From MGBC108787 sp964430695 (lineage in GTDB: Bacteria; Bacillota_I; Bacilli_A; RF39; UBA660), in the NCBI GenBank assembly GCA_964430695.1, contig CAYSFO010000004.1, positions 1 to 51,696 of the forward strand: a stretch of 51,696 bases of DNA. Reading direction: 5' to 3'. A model generated the notes under the pieces. The model had not been told where the DNA came from, made no database searches, and was given only the letters and a program-made list of their open reading frames with translations. The translations under genes and the position numbers were made by a program. Positions 8,012 to 15,662 of the stretch are shown in pieces (position 1 is the first letter of the stretch; every line of letters starts with the position of its first letter).

Positions 8012-9028
8012 TCAATTAGTTCTCTCATACTTCGTAAAATCTATATATGCCATTATATCTAATAATGTATTATCATCTGTCCTTAAGCCTAAGTGCAGAT
8101 GTGGACCTGTAGAAGTTCCTGTGGTAGATGTCCTACCAAGTAAATCGCCTTTTTTCACTAAAGAGCCAACTCTTAATCCATAAGGTTGACTTTGATATTG
8201 AAGATGCCAATATAAAGCAGACAATCCATTCGTACATTTTACAATCATATAATTACCTGTAGAATTATTAGATTGATTAAATGGTAAATCGTTATTTTGT
8301 GTATTTGTTATATTTGATATAGTTCCATCACACACACTATAAAAATTTGTTCCAGTTGGTACTGCAATATCCCAACCTGAATGAAAATTTACATTTTCTT
8401 GTGCTTCTGCAGATAATCCCAAATCAACATTTCTATGTTCAAAAACAATAGATGTAATTGTAAAATCGTGTTTTATAGGAAAGGAAAATGGTAATGGATA
8501 ATAATATTCTTCATAATCGTTACTTGAAGTTATATCTACTCCATCTTTATGACATAAGTCTATTACATCTATTGCTACACCAGAACTATTTGTTCCACTT
8601 TCTATAGTAAAAGTAGGAAGTGATGTATCAGCATTTAAACTCTTACACATTGTTTTAATTGGAATCATTTGTTTTTCTTCTTCATTAATGTTTGCTAAAT
8701 ACGCTTTATCCCATAATTCTGAACTTAATGTAGAAGTATCTAAAACATTGTTGGTTCTTTGTAAATAAAATACCACTCTTTCTAAAGATACATACCCTTT
8801 TGTAGTAAGATATTTATTTAATAAACCTCTATATCTTTCAGCATATAACTGGCTATTGATAACAGAAGATTTTTCTCTCATACTATTTACTCGTTCTTCT
8901 ACCAATGATTCTCCAGTTACAAAACTTATAACTGCAACTATAATAATGAAAAAAACAACAGCACCTGCAAGTATAGGAAATAAAGCAATTAAGATTTTCT
9001 TGTTAAATATTTTTTTTATTTCTTCCAT
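8012..9028 (-). CDS. Membrane-anchored M23 peptidoglycan endopeptidase of the conjugation apparatus
   Basis: The 338-residue protein has one transmembrane segment at about residues 11-37 (ILIALFPILAGAVVFFIIIV), an extracellular linker region, and a C-terminal M23 (LytM) domain from about 210. Zinc ligands are visible in HSGWDIAVP (HxGxD) and GPHLHL (HxH). It would open peptidoglycan locally so the transfer channel can pass. The ATG overlaps the virB4 stop (TAATG), so it is coupled to the ATPase. This is the usual position of the VirB1-like hydrolase in Gram-positive type IV systems. No lysozyme domain is seen upstream of M23. Confidence 0.87.
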   Translation of the reverse strand: MEEIKKIFNKKILIALFPILAGAVVFFIIIVAVISFVTGESLVEERVNSMREKSSVINSQLYAERYRGLLNKYLTTKGYVSLERVVFYLQRTNNVLDTSTLSSELWDKAYLANINEEEKQMIPIKTMCKSLNADTSLPTFTIESGTNSSGVAIDVIDLCHKDGVDITSSNDYEEYYYPLPFSFPIKHDFTITSIVFEHRNVDLGLSAEAQENVNFHSGWDIAVPTGTNFYSVCDGTISNITNTQNNDLPFNQSNNSTGNYMIVKCTNGLSALYWHLQYQSQPYGLRVGSLVKKGDLLGRTSTTGTSTGPHLHLGLRTDDNTLLDIMAYIDFTKYERTN

Positions 9029-11490
9029 TACTCATGACTCTCGTTATACGGATTATCATCAGTTTCACCCATATAATACATTTGTAGTGGTGTTGCAAAA
9101 ACATTCAATCTAAGCCTATTTTTATTGGTTATATTGATTAAAAACTGACCTTGACTACATCTACCTAAGAATGACTTTTGCGTTTCCGTAAGTGGTGTAT
9201 TTGCATATATTTTTTCAATTGCCTTTAGATCATTATCTTTAAGCATACCTGTTATTTGATATTGACAATTTCCAAATAAGGAAGAAGCATGTCTTAATAC
9301 TCCGGCACTAGTAGTTAAATCAGCTGGTTGTTGTGTTGCAACAACTATTCCTGCATTATATTTTCTTAATCTTCTAGCCATTTGTCCGAAGTATTTAAGT
9401 AGTGTTGGATTATCTTCATCAATAAAGTAATGAAATTCATCCACTACAATAAGCATATTTTGCTTTTTATTCTTCTTATCATTTTTCTTTTTATTATCAA
9501 CTATTTCATTGCTTAGATATGTTAAAAGATTAATCATTTGGGTATTGATTAGTCTTCTACTAGAATTAAATAATAATTCTTGTAAATTAAATACAACTAG
9601 ATTATTACTTAAATCAATTGTAGTTATACCGTTATAAAGATTACCATCTTGACCTGTAACCATTCTTTTTAAAAGAACCTCAATATTTACTAAGATTCTT
9701 TCTAATTCTTTTGTCTTAGTATTTTTTTGTTCTTCTAAAAGATAAGCATATAAATCAGAGAATATTGGATAATCCTTAGCTGTCATATTCTCAAATTCTT
9801 CTAAAGTAGTCTTTTTAGTTATTCCTCTAGTATTGTAGAATTTTTCTACTATATCAAGCAAAACAACTAACTCTTTTTCTGATATATCTTCAAATGCTGT
9901 AGAAAAGAAATTTTCTAGGAATCCTAAATGTTTTCCTAATATTGATGTTTCTTCATCATCATCTGTAGATACATATCTAATTTGGAGTGGATTTATCAAA
10001 CTTTTACTAGAAAGATCGATGTATTCTCCACCACACCTATTAGTTAATTTTTCAAGTTCATTTTCGATATCGAACAGAAATAACTTTGTTCCACGAGCAA
10101 ACTCATTTGTAATTAAGAGTTTTAAAAGATAAGATTTACCACTTCCTGTAGTACCAATTACAGACATATTATGTCCTGTTCTTGATTTAGTTAAAGTAAA
10201 TTGATCGAAGAAAGTTGGTAATCCATAATTACAATCTTCTCCGAGTAGCCAACCTGTACTATCGTTATGATAGTTTTCAGTAAAGAAAAAAGCAGAAGCT
10301 AAAGTCTGCGTTGGTAAATACATTGCATAATCAGCGAATCCCTTATCAGTAAGTTCAAATGCTTGCCAAGCACTCATTTGCCTTATGGTAGGAATATCAA
10401 CTTTCACTTGATAAAGTTCAGCATTTGTCTTAATTTCTTTTAAAATTTCTTCTCTTTGTTTTTTTGTACCACTAATAGCAAGAACTACAGACACTTCTTT
10501 GATTTTTTCATCATTAGCTGATATTTGTTCAATAAGCATTTTATAGTTATTCATAAGATTTTGCATCTCGTTAACATCACTAATATTTTTTGATGAGTTA
10601 TAATCTGCCAAAACTGCTTTAAAACTACTATTTAAAACATTTAATAGTTTTGATTGCTCAATACTATCTTTAATAGTAACTGATGCCTTAACTTGTGGTA
10701 AATTGATTATTCTATCTAAAAAACCACCTTCAATAAATAAAGGATAATTCTTGATAGATACCATCTGAATTTCTTGATTATCTACTTTTAGATAATTAGG
10801 CATTTCAGAAATTTTTAATGGTGCAAGTAAATCTATAAAGTCATAATACATAATTTGATCTAAATTAGCATTTGAATAATATAGATTTGCAAGTATCTTA
10901 ACTAACCATTTTTTATTATCAACAAGTTCAATATCTAATTTTGGAATAATAGAATCACAAGTTTTTTCAAAATCATCTTTTGCTTTATCTAATGCCTCTT
11001 TATTTTTACAAATGATTGCAAAATAATAAGAACTAGCAGAAGTCATGTTTTGTTCTTCTATTGCACCAATAAAATTATAATTATTGATAAGAAGATCTTG
11101 TCTGATTTTATTTTCAGTATTTTCTTCAATTAGTTTCTCATAATTTTCCTTATTGATATTTAAATTTATTTTTTCATCAAACTTATACGCCTTAATCGTA
11201 AAAGGCAAACGATATAATTTTGATAATGTATGATAAAAGACTTTTTGTTCATTATCATTTGTTAAGGATAAATCAATAGGATTTGCTTTATATAAAATAG
11301 CTACATCACCAGTTTTTAATTTAAGTAATCCATTTTCTGTAATTTCTCCAATATTAACAAAACTTTGAGAATTTTGTAATTTCTTTTTAATCGTTTGCTT
11401 ATCTAAATAAGTATGATTAGATTTTTCTTTTAATTTTTTTACTATTTTTTCTTCTTTTTGTTTTTTTCGTTCTTCTTTGCTTTTTCTCAT
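9028..11490 (-). CDS. VirB4/TraE-family conjugation ATPase
   Basis: The 820-residue protein has a Walker A motif GTTGSGKS at about residues 446-453 and a Walker B motif IVVDEFHYF at about 679-687. Near the C-terminus comes the RRLRKYNAGIVVATQQPADL stretch typical of VirB4 and FtsK/HerA-type motors. The N-terminal 400 residues correspond to the VirB4 N-domain. It would energise assembly of the transfer channel at the cytoplasmic face. Length and motif order match the family. ATG 11490 follows an AAGGGGG site. A terminator behind the toxin gene separates it from upstream transcription, so it may use its own promoter or readthrough. Confidence 0.93.
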   Translation of the reverse strand: MRKSKEERKKQKEEKIVKKLKEKSNHTYLDKQTIKKKLQNSQSFVNIGEITENGLLKLKTGDVAILYKANPIDLSLTNDNEQKVFYHTLSKLYRLPFTIKAYKFDEKINLNINKENYEKLIEENTENKIRQDLLINNYNFIGAIEEQNMTSASSYYFAIICKNKEALDKAKDDFEKTCDSIIPKLDIELVDNKKWLVKILANLYYSNANLDQIMYYDFIDLLAPLKISEMPNYLKVDNQEIQMVSIKNYPLFIEGGFLDRIINLPQVKASVTIKDSIEQSKLLNVLNSSFKAVLADYNSSKNISDVNEMQNLMNNYKMLIEQISANDEKIKEVSVVLAISGTKKQREEILKEIKTNAELYQVKVDIPTIRQMSAWQAFELTDKGFADYAMYLPTQTLASAFFFTENYHNDSTGWLLGEDCNYGLPTFFDQFTLTKSRTGHNMSVIGTTGSGKSYLLKLLITNEFARGTKLFLFDIENELEKLTNRCGGEYIDLSSKSLINPLQIRYVSTDDDEETSILGKHLGFLENFFSTAFEDISEKELVVLLDIVEKFYNTRGITKKTTLEEFENMTAKDYPIFSDLYAYLLEEQKNTKTKELERILVNIEVLLKRMVTGQDGNLYNGITTIDLSNNLVVFNLQELLFNSSRRLINTQMINLLTYLSNEIVDNKKKNDKKNKKQNMLIVVDEFHYFIDEDNPTLLKYFGQMARRLRKYNAGIVVATQQPADLTTSAGVLRHASSLFGNCQYQITGMLKDNDLKAIEKIYANTPLTETQKSFLGRCSQGQFLINITNKNRLRLNVFATPLQMYYMGETDDNPYNESHE

Positions 11491-11507
11491 CTAACCCCCT
11501 TTACATG

Positions 11508-11532
11508 AAAAAAACTCTATTATCAAATAGAG
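11508..11532 (-). terminator. Intrinsic terminator after the type III toxin gene
   Basis: On the minus strand a stem CTCTATT/AATAGAG (arms at 11526-11532 and 11515-11521) is followed by a run of seven T. It closes the toxin transcript before virB4. Confidence 0.7.
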
Positions 11533-11546
11533 CTTTAATAAAATTA

Positions 11547-12023
11547 TTATTCGTTTTCTAATTCTTCAAGCATTTGTTTTTGGATTTTATCAATATCAGT
11601 AAAGAAAAAATTAATGCCTTTATTTTTTAGTTTTAACATTTGTTCAAAATTTTCTAATATTTCTTCACATGTAGAACTAATTATTTTTGCTGGTTTCCCA
11701 TTCGCTAAAACATGAGCATGATCAATGTACTTTTCTAATGTAGGAAAAGCATTTTGTATTAAAATAGCAGCTTCACTACCTAAAACATCTCTTATAAGTA
11801 TTGAATTGCAGACACCATATTTTTTTATCTTTTTATCTACTATTTTTCTGTATTTTTCTACTTTGCTACTTAATGGAATGAACCACAATATATCTTTATC
11901 TTTAATAGTAAAATATGTTGGTCGTTTCTTACCTCGTTCGTGATTAGTCATTAAATTTTCATCATTAACTACATCAAAGAACTCATCTTTAATATGGTAT
12001 AGATAACCCGTTTGTATTTTCAT
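11547..12023 (-). CDS. Type III toxin-antitoxin endoribonuclease, CptN/ToxN-like
   Basis: The 158-residue protein has an N-terminus (MKIQTGYLYHIKDEFFDVVN, then KKRPTYFTIKDKDILWFIPL) that I associate with the CptN/ToxN/AbiQ endoribonuclease family: a compact barrel with a conserved substrate-contacting segment and a downstream IPLSSK. The context is decisive. On the same strand, directly upstream, are a strong promoter, two 49-nt tandem repeats, an intrinsic terminator and a GGAGATG ribosome site. This is the exact plan of type III loci, where the repeat RNA folds into pseudoknots that bind and inhibit the toxin, and the terminator limits toxin expression. The toxin would cleave mRNA when the antitoxin decays. 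The locus lies between virB3 and virB4, so it is an insertion into the transfer operon. Confidence 0.82.
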   Translation of the reverse strand: MKIQTGYLYHIKDEFFDVVNDENLMTNHERGKKRPTYFTIKDKDILWFIPLSSKVEKYRKIVDKKIKKYGVCNSILIRDVLGSEAAILIQNAFPTLEKYIDHAHVLANGKPAKIISSTCEEILENFEQMLKLKNKGINFFFTDIDKIQKQMLEELENE

Positions 12024-12058
12024 TAAGTATCATCTCCAAAAACAATTATATCACATAC

Positions 12059-12093
12059 AAAAAGAAAACTCTATCAGTTAAGATAAAGTCTTC
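12059..12093 (-). terminator. Terminator between antitoxin repeats and toxin gene
   Basis: Minus-strand arms GAAGACTTTATC (12093-12082) and GATAGAGTTTTC (12075-12064) pair at 12 positions, two of them G-U, across a 6-nt loop and are followed by TTTTT. A partly leaky terminator at this point sets the antitoxin:toxin ratio in known type III systems. Confidence 0.8.
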
Positions 12094-12101
12094 AAAACAT
12101 T

Positions 12102-12226
12102 TTCGTTCGGGATAATTTATTACTCGCACCACCCGAGAGCGAGAAACATTGTCGCCCGGAATAATTTATTACTCGCACCATCCGGGAGCGAGAATCATTT
12201 TCTTATCAATGCACTTTTTCAAATGC
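12102..12226 (-). ncRNA. Type III antitoxin RNA: two 49-nt pseudoknot-forming repeats
   Basis: Two tandem 49-nt units (12102-12150 and 12151-12199) match at 42 of 49 positions. In each minus-strand unit, CTCGC near the 5' end can pair with GCGAG downstream. A second stem pairs CCGGA with TCCGG in one unit and TCGGG with CCCGA in the other. Two base pairs have changed on both sides, which is direct covariation support for an H-type pseudoknot. A linker containing AATAAATTAT separates the stems. A leader of about 27 nt precedes the first unit. The RNA would bind the toxin encoded downstream and be cut from the precursor by it. Confidence 0.82.
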
Positions 12227-12232
12227 AATAAT

Positions 12233-12261
12233 AATATACTATATTTTATGCTAAAAGTCAA
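12233..12261 (-). promoter_or_regulatory. Strong promoter of the antitoxin RNA
   Basis: Minus-strand TTGACT (12256-12261) and TATATT (12233-12238) are separated by 17 bp. This predicts a start near 12226, just ahead of the repeats. Confidence 0.78.
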
Positions 12262-12338
12262 GTAACTTCGCATAAAATCGGCAAATCGGAATTTCCTATT
12301 TGCACTAATAGTATACTCAAAAACATAAAAGTTATTAC

Positions 12339-12602
12339 TTATCTATAGTAATAATAATTTTTATTTTTAAATAAATATTTTACAAATAAAATAAAAAGTT
12401 TATACATGCGATTGCATTTACTAAAATCCATTGGAACTAAAGATAAAGCTCCTAAAGAAATTACAATAATTGCAACTGTATAAAACTTTAACAAAAATAA
12501 TATTGTAAAACATAATACAAATATTCCTCCTAGAATAAGATCTTCAAATTCCAGGTTAAACAACCCTAAATTTCTCTTTATACTTTTTAATGTTATATAC
12601 AT
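12339..12602 (-). CDS. VirB3/PrgI-like inner-membrane conjugation protein
   Basis: The 87-residue protein has two adjacent hydrophobic helices at about residues 25-60 (LILGGIFVLCFTILFLLKFY and VAIIVISLGALSLVP) and basic ends. Small two-span proteins encoded between a VirB6-like and a VirB4-like protein are VirB3/PrgI equivalents that tether the ATPase to the channel. Sequence similarity alone is weak; gene order supports the call. The toxin-antitoxin locus separates it from virB4. Confidence 0.68.
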   Translation of the reverse strand: MYITLKSIKRNLGLFNLEFEDLILGGIFVLCFTILFLLKFYTVAIIVISLGALSLVPMDFSKCNRMYKLFILFVKYLFKNKNYYYYR

Positions 12603-12614
12603 AATCTAACCTCT

Positions 12615-14285
12615 TTATATACTATCTGATTCATTTCCATAATCTCTAATTTTCGGTCTTGATGTATATCTACTACTTCTTGGATTCCCAATATTTTTAA
12701 TACTATTAAATGCACCCCCAAAGCCATTCTTAATATTATCAATACCTTGTTGTGCAAGTGAAACTCCACCTTTTACATAATCAACATTGTATTTATCATT
12801 ACTGAAATCCCACTTACTTGCAGCATCTTTAACATTGCCTTCACCACGAGATTCTAACATTCTTCCATAAGCTCTAGCAATTGGATTTCCACTTTGTTGT
12901 AGATCAGCACCTTTCATCATTTGACCTAAACCTTTACCAACTTTGTCGTTCATTCGTTTAGATATTCCAGAATTCATTTTTGGATGAATACTAGCAACTC
13001 CTGCATACATTCCTTTTGCTGTTTGAATTCCACCTTTTGCAAGTTGTCCTATTCCTTTACCTGCTTTATATGTTCCTTTTGCAATTCCGCCAGTAGCTCC
13101 AATAGCTCCAATTCCAATTCCTGTTGCTGTTGCAATACCACCACCTAGACCTCTCATAGCCATCATCATATCACGACCACTATTTGCTGATACATTCTCT
13201 CCAATAAATCTATTAAGAGAAGTACATCCAGTCATCAAAAGCATTGCACACCCTAAATATAAAACCGTTTGTGTAACAATTTTTGTGAAATATGGAAGAC
13301 TATTAATATCGCTGCTATTTTGAATTGCATTAAACATAATAGATGTAAGTCCAATTAAAAGCATCATTGCACCCGCTTGTAATACTAACGAAGCAAGTTG
13401 TTGATATAATGCTGATCGCTGTTCTTTTCTTCCAACACTAGTTGCCAAAACAAGTGGTGAAATTACCATTAAAAATGCAAATTCTAATTGCCTTCTACCC
13501 AGCATGAGTACTGCAAATCCAACTGCAAATAAGAAAATAGCACCTATTACAATACCAAATAAAAAATTATAAGAAAAAGCATAATCTTCTGTGTCATTCC
13601 AAATTCCCGGTTTGTAAATATTGCACCTGAATGTAAATGATCCAGAATCTGAAACATCACTTGCTGTTATTTTATTGTTTCTAATTAGTTTTTCAAAATC
13701 AGACATGGTGCTTGCTGATGAAGTATCAGAATAACCTTCTAATTTTTTCTTTAACTCATCAACATTCTTTTTATCTACTTTATCGCCACCTGACACTTTA
13801 TAACATGCCTCATTTATTGTTAAATAAGATGTTTTCATATTGTCTCCAATTGTCGATGTACCATTATTAAATTGATTGTAAATTGCATTAGACAAATTAA
13901 CTCCTAAATTAATTGTGGTATTAAATATCAAATAGACACAGAATATTAAGAATCCACATTTAATAATTTCTTTTACTAATTCAAACATTGGTTGCTCATT
14001 ACTGTCTGCATCCAAGATTCTAAATGTAATCTTCCATATTGCAAATAAAAGCAATAATGCAAAAGCCAGTATAAAGAAAGCATTAAATATTTTTGTAAAT
14101 GGAGAATTATCTGCATTTTCTAATATTTGAATAAAATTTAAACTATTGATTTTATGGGCAACATCATATAATACATCAATTGTATTGAAAATAATGTTTA
14201 CAATGCCCATTCCTATACCACGAAGGATATCTAAAACACCATATTTTATGTCAGAAGCTATGCTTAACATTAGCATAATTTCCAC
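12615..14285 (-). CDS. VirB6/TrbL-like multispanning channel protein
   Basis: The 556-residue protein has an N-terminal amphipathic segment and hydrophobic helices at about 65-90 and 105-130. An extracytoplasmic loop with two cysteines follows. A further block of spans lies at about 235-360 (FGIVIGAIFLFAVGFAVLML, then QLASLVLQAGAMMLLIGLTS). The C-terminus (about 385-556) is glycine-rich and soluble. This layout matches TrbL/VirB6 of Gram-positive conjugation systems, the polytopic core of the inner-membrane complex. It is 12 nt upstream of virB3 and directly abuts the virB2-like gene. Confidence 0.85.
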   Translation of the reverse strand: MEIMLMLSIASDIKYGVLDILRGIGMGIVNIIFNTIDVLYDVAHKINSLNFIQILENADNSPFTKIFNAFFILAFALLLLFAIWKITFRILDADSNEQPMFELVKEIIKCGFLIFCVYLIFNTTINLGVNLSNAIYNQFNNGTSTIGDNMKTSYLTINEACYKVSGGDKVDKKNVDELKKKLEGYSDTSSASTMSDFEKLIRNNKITASDVSDSGSFTFRCNIYKPGIWNDTEDYAFSYNFLFGIVIGAIFLFAVGFAVLMLGRRQLEFAFLMVISPLVLATSVGRKEQRSALYQQLASLVLQAGAMMLLIGLTSIMFNAIQNSSDINSLPYFTKIVTQTVLYLGCAMLLMTGCTSLNRFIGENVSANSGRDMMMAMRGLGGGIATATGIGIGAIGATGGIAKGTYKAGKGIGQLAKGGIQTAKGMYAGVASIHPKMNSGISKRMNDKVGKGLGQMMKGADLQQSGNPIARAYGRMLESRGEGNVKDAASKWDFSNDKYNVDYVKGGVSLAQQGIDNIKNGFGGAFNSIKNIGNPRSSRYTSRPKIRDYGNESDSI

Positions 14286-14648
14286 CTATCCTAAAGTGTC
14301 GATTACGAAATTTATAATACTTGGTACTAATATAAGTACTGCGACACCAACTAAAGTATAAAGAATTGTTTTTTTCTTTCTTTGCTTTGTTTCATCATCA
14401 CCAATAATAAATTGGATTGTAAAAACAACTAAAGCAATGAAGGCTAATACAATACCAAAAATTTGAACTTTTGTTGCAAGATTTTTGATAATAGTCCCTA
14501 GACTTTCAATTGTAATATTTCCACCTTCGATTTTTTCAACCGCATAAACATTGGTTACCACTCCAAACATACTTGTTAAAAATGTCATAAGTGATATAAA
14601 AATTAGATTTGTTTTATTACATAATTTATTTAATTTCTTCTTTAACAT
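14286..14648 (-). CDS. VirB2/TrbC-like pilin-family protein
   Basis: The 120-residue protein has a signal peptide with its hydrophobic core at about residues 14-36, ending near VYAVEK. Two further hydrophobic helices follow, at about 60-84 (IFGIVLAFIALVVFTIQFII) and 95-118, with a short basic loop (DDETKQRKKK) between them. This is the classical prepilin layout of VirB2/TrbC. The gene begins the VirB2-VirB6-VirB3 order. Confidence 0.8.
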   Translation of the reverse strand: MLKKKLNKLCNKTNLIFISLMTFLTSMFGVVTNVYAVEKIEGGNITIESLGTIIKNLATKVQIFGIVLAFIALVVFTIQFIIGDDETKQRKKKTILYTLVGVAVLILVPSIINFVIDTLG

Positions 14649-14668
14649 CTATCCCCCTTTTTAACTTT

Positions 14669-15250
14669 TTATAGAGCTACACTCTTACTTTTCACCTCAC
14701 CTACATAATTTAGAATTAAACCTAAATTTTCTTTTAATAGTTCATTATCTTCTAATTCGTATTTTTCTTTTAAGTCTTCAATTAGACCATTATTATTCTT
14801 ATCAAATGTATAAACACCATCATATAAAGTACATGCTGTATTATTATCTACAATAAGATAGCAAATACCATCTTTCACTTTTCCTTTATTTTTTCTATCT
14901 TCTTGATCTTGTTCTTTTGTAAGTCGATCAAGAGTTTCTAAAGTATATCTTGTAGAAGGAATATTTACATCACTAGTTCTTAATACAATAGCAACAATAT
15001 CTAAATTCATTTCTTCAACCTCCCTGTCGAATATAAACTTTAATTCACGAGCTTCTTCTTCATTTAATTTTAGGTATTCTTCTTTACTCATACCATCATT
15101 AAGAGATGAAAAAACGGACATTTTATCAACATCCGTTTTTACATACACTTCTAACTTACCATTGTCATTATTACCATAGTATTTAAAATCTAGGTTATAC
15201 ATATCATTAGTAAGTTCATCTAAAGTATAAATTTTATCCTTATCTATCAC
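14669..15250 (-). CDS. Hypothetical element protein
   Basis: The 193-residue soluble, acidic protein was not assigned to a family. The N-terminal segment (MIDKDKIYTLDELTNDMYNL) and a later part beginning GICYLIVDNNTACTLYDG suggest mixed alpha/beta structure. It shares one nucleotide with the end of ssb, so the two are coupled. It may be an accessory DNA-processing protein, by position only. Confidence 0.6.
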   Translation of the reverse strand: MIDKDKIYTLDELTNDMYNLDFKYYGNNDNGKLEVYVKTDVDKMSVFSSLNDGMSKEEYLKLNEEEARELKFIFDREVEEMNLDIVAIVLRTSDVNIPSTRYTLETLDRLTKEQDQEDRKNKGKVKDGICYLIVDNNTACTLYDGVYTFDKNNNGLIEDLKEKYELEDNELLKENLGLILNYVGEVKSKSVAL

Positions 15251-15606
15251 TATTTTGTCATCTCTTCTGGTTCAACTTCATTGTCGATTGTTTTAACATT
15301 TTGTAAATGTTTATAAAAATTAACAACAGGTTGCATAACTGGAATAGCTCCATCTTTGGTTTCTACATCTTTTGTAGTATTATAGCCTTCTAATTGAATT
15401 AAAGCTCCTTTATTAGATAATTTTACAAGTCTTTCAGCATCTTTATTCCATAAAGCAAAATGAAGAAAGTCTGTAATTTTATTATCTTCTTTATCTTTAT
15501 AATCACGATCAATAGCAACTGTAATATTGGCTACTTTATTGCCATTTTCTAATTCTTTAATTTCAGGATCTTTTGTTAATCGTCCTACAACACAAAATTT
15601 ATTCAT
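15250..15606 (-). CDS. ssb: Single-stranded DNA-binding protein (short form)
   Basis: The 118-residue OB-fold protein opens MNKFCVVGRLTKDPEIKELE and contains VANITVAIDRDYKD and FLHFALWNKDAERLVK, which are canonical SSB segments. It lacks the usual acidic DDDIPF-like C-terminal tail and ends EPEEMTK. It may therefore bind ssDNA without recruiting the host SSB-interaction partners. SSBs on conjugative elements protect the incoming strand. Confidence 0.9.
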   Translation of the reverse strand: MNKFCVVGRLTKDPEIKELENGNKVANITVAIDRDYKDKEDNKITDFLHFALWNKDAERLVKLSNKGALIQLEGYNTTKDVETKDGAIPVMQPVVNFYKHLQNVKTIDNEVEPEEMTK

Positions 15607-15662
15607 ATTTTTCCTCCTATTCTTTTTTTAATCTATATTAAAACCCCTTTATTCTTTATAAA

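Noticed and set aside
12102..12199. Two-copy repeat as a CRISPR or an IS remnant
   Set aside because: The repeats are immediately adjacent, have covarying stems and lie between a promoter and a terminator ahead of a toxin gene, which fits a type III antitoxin.
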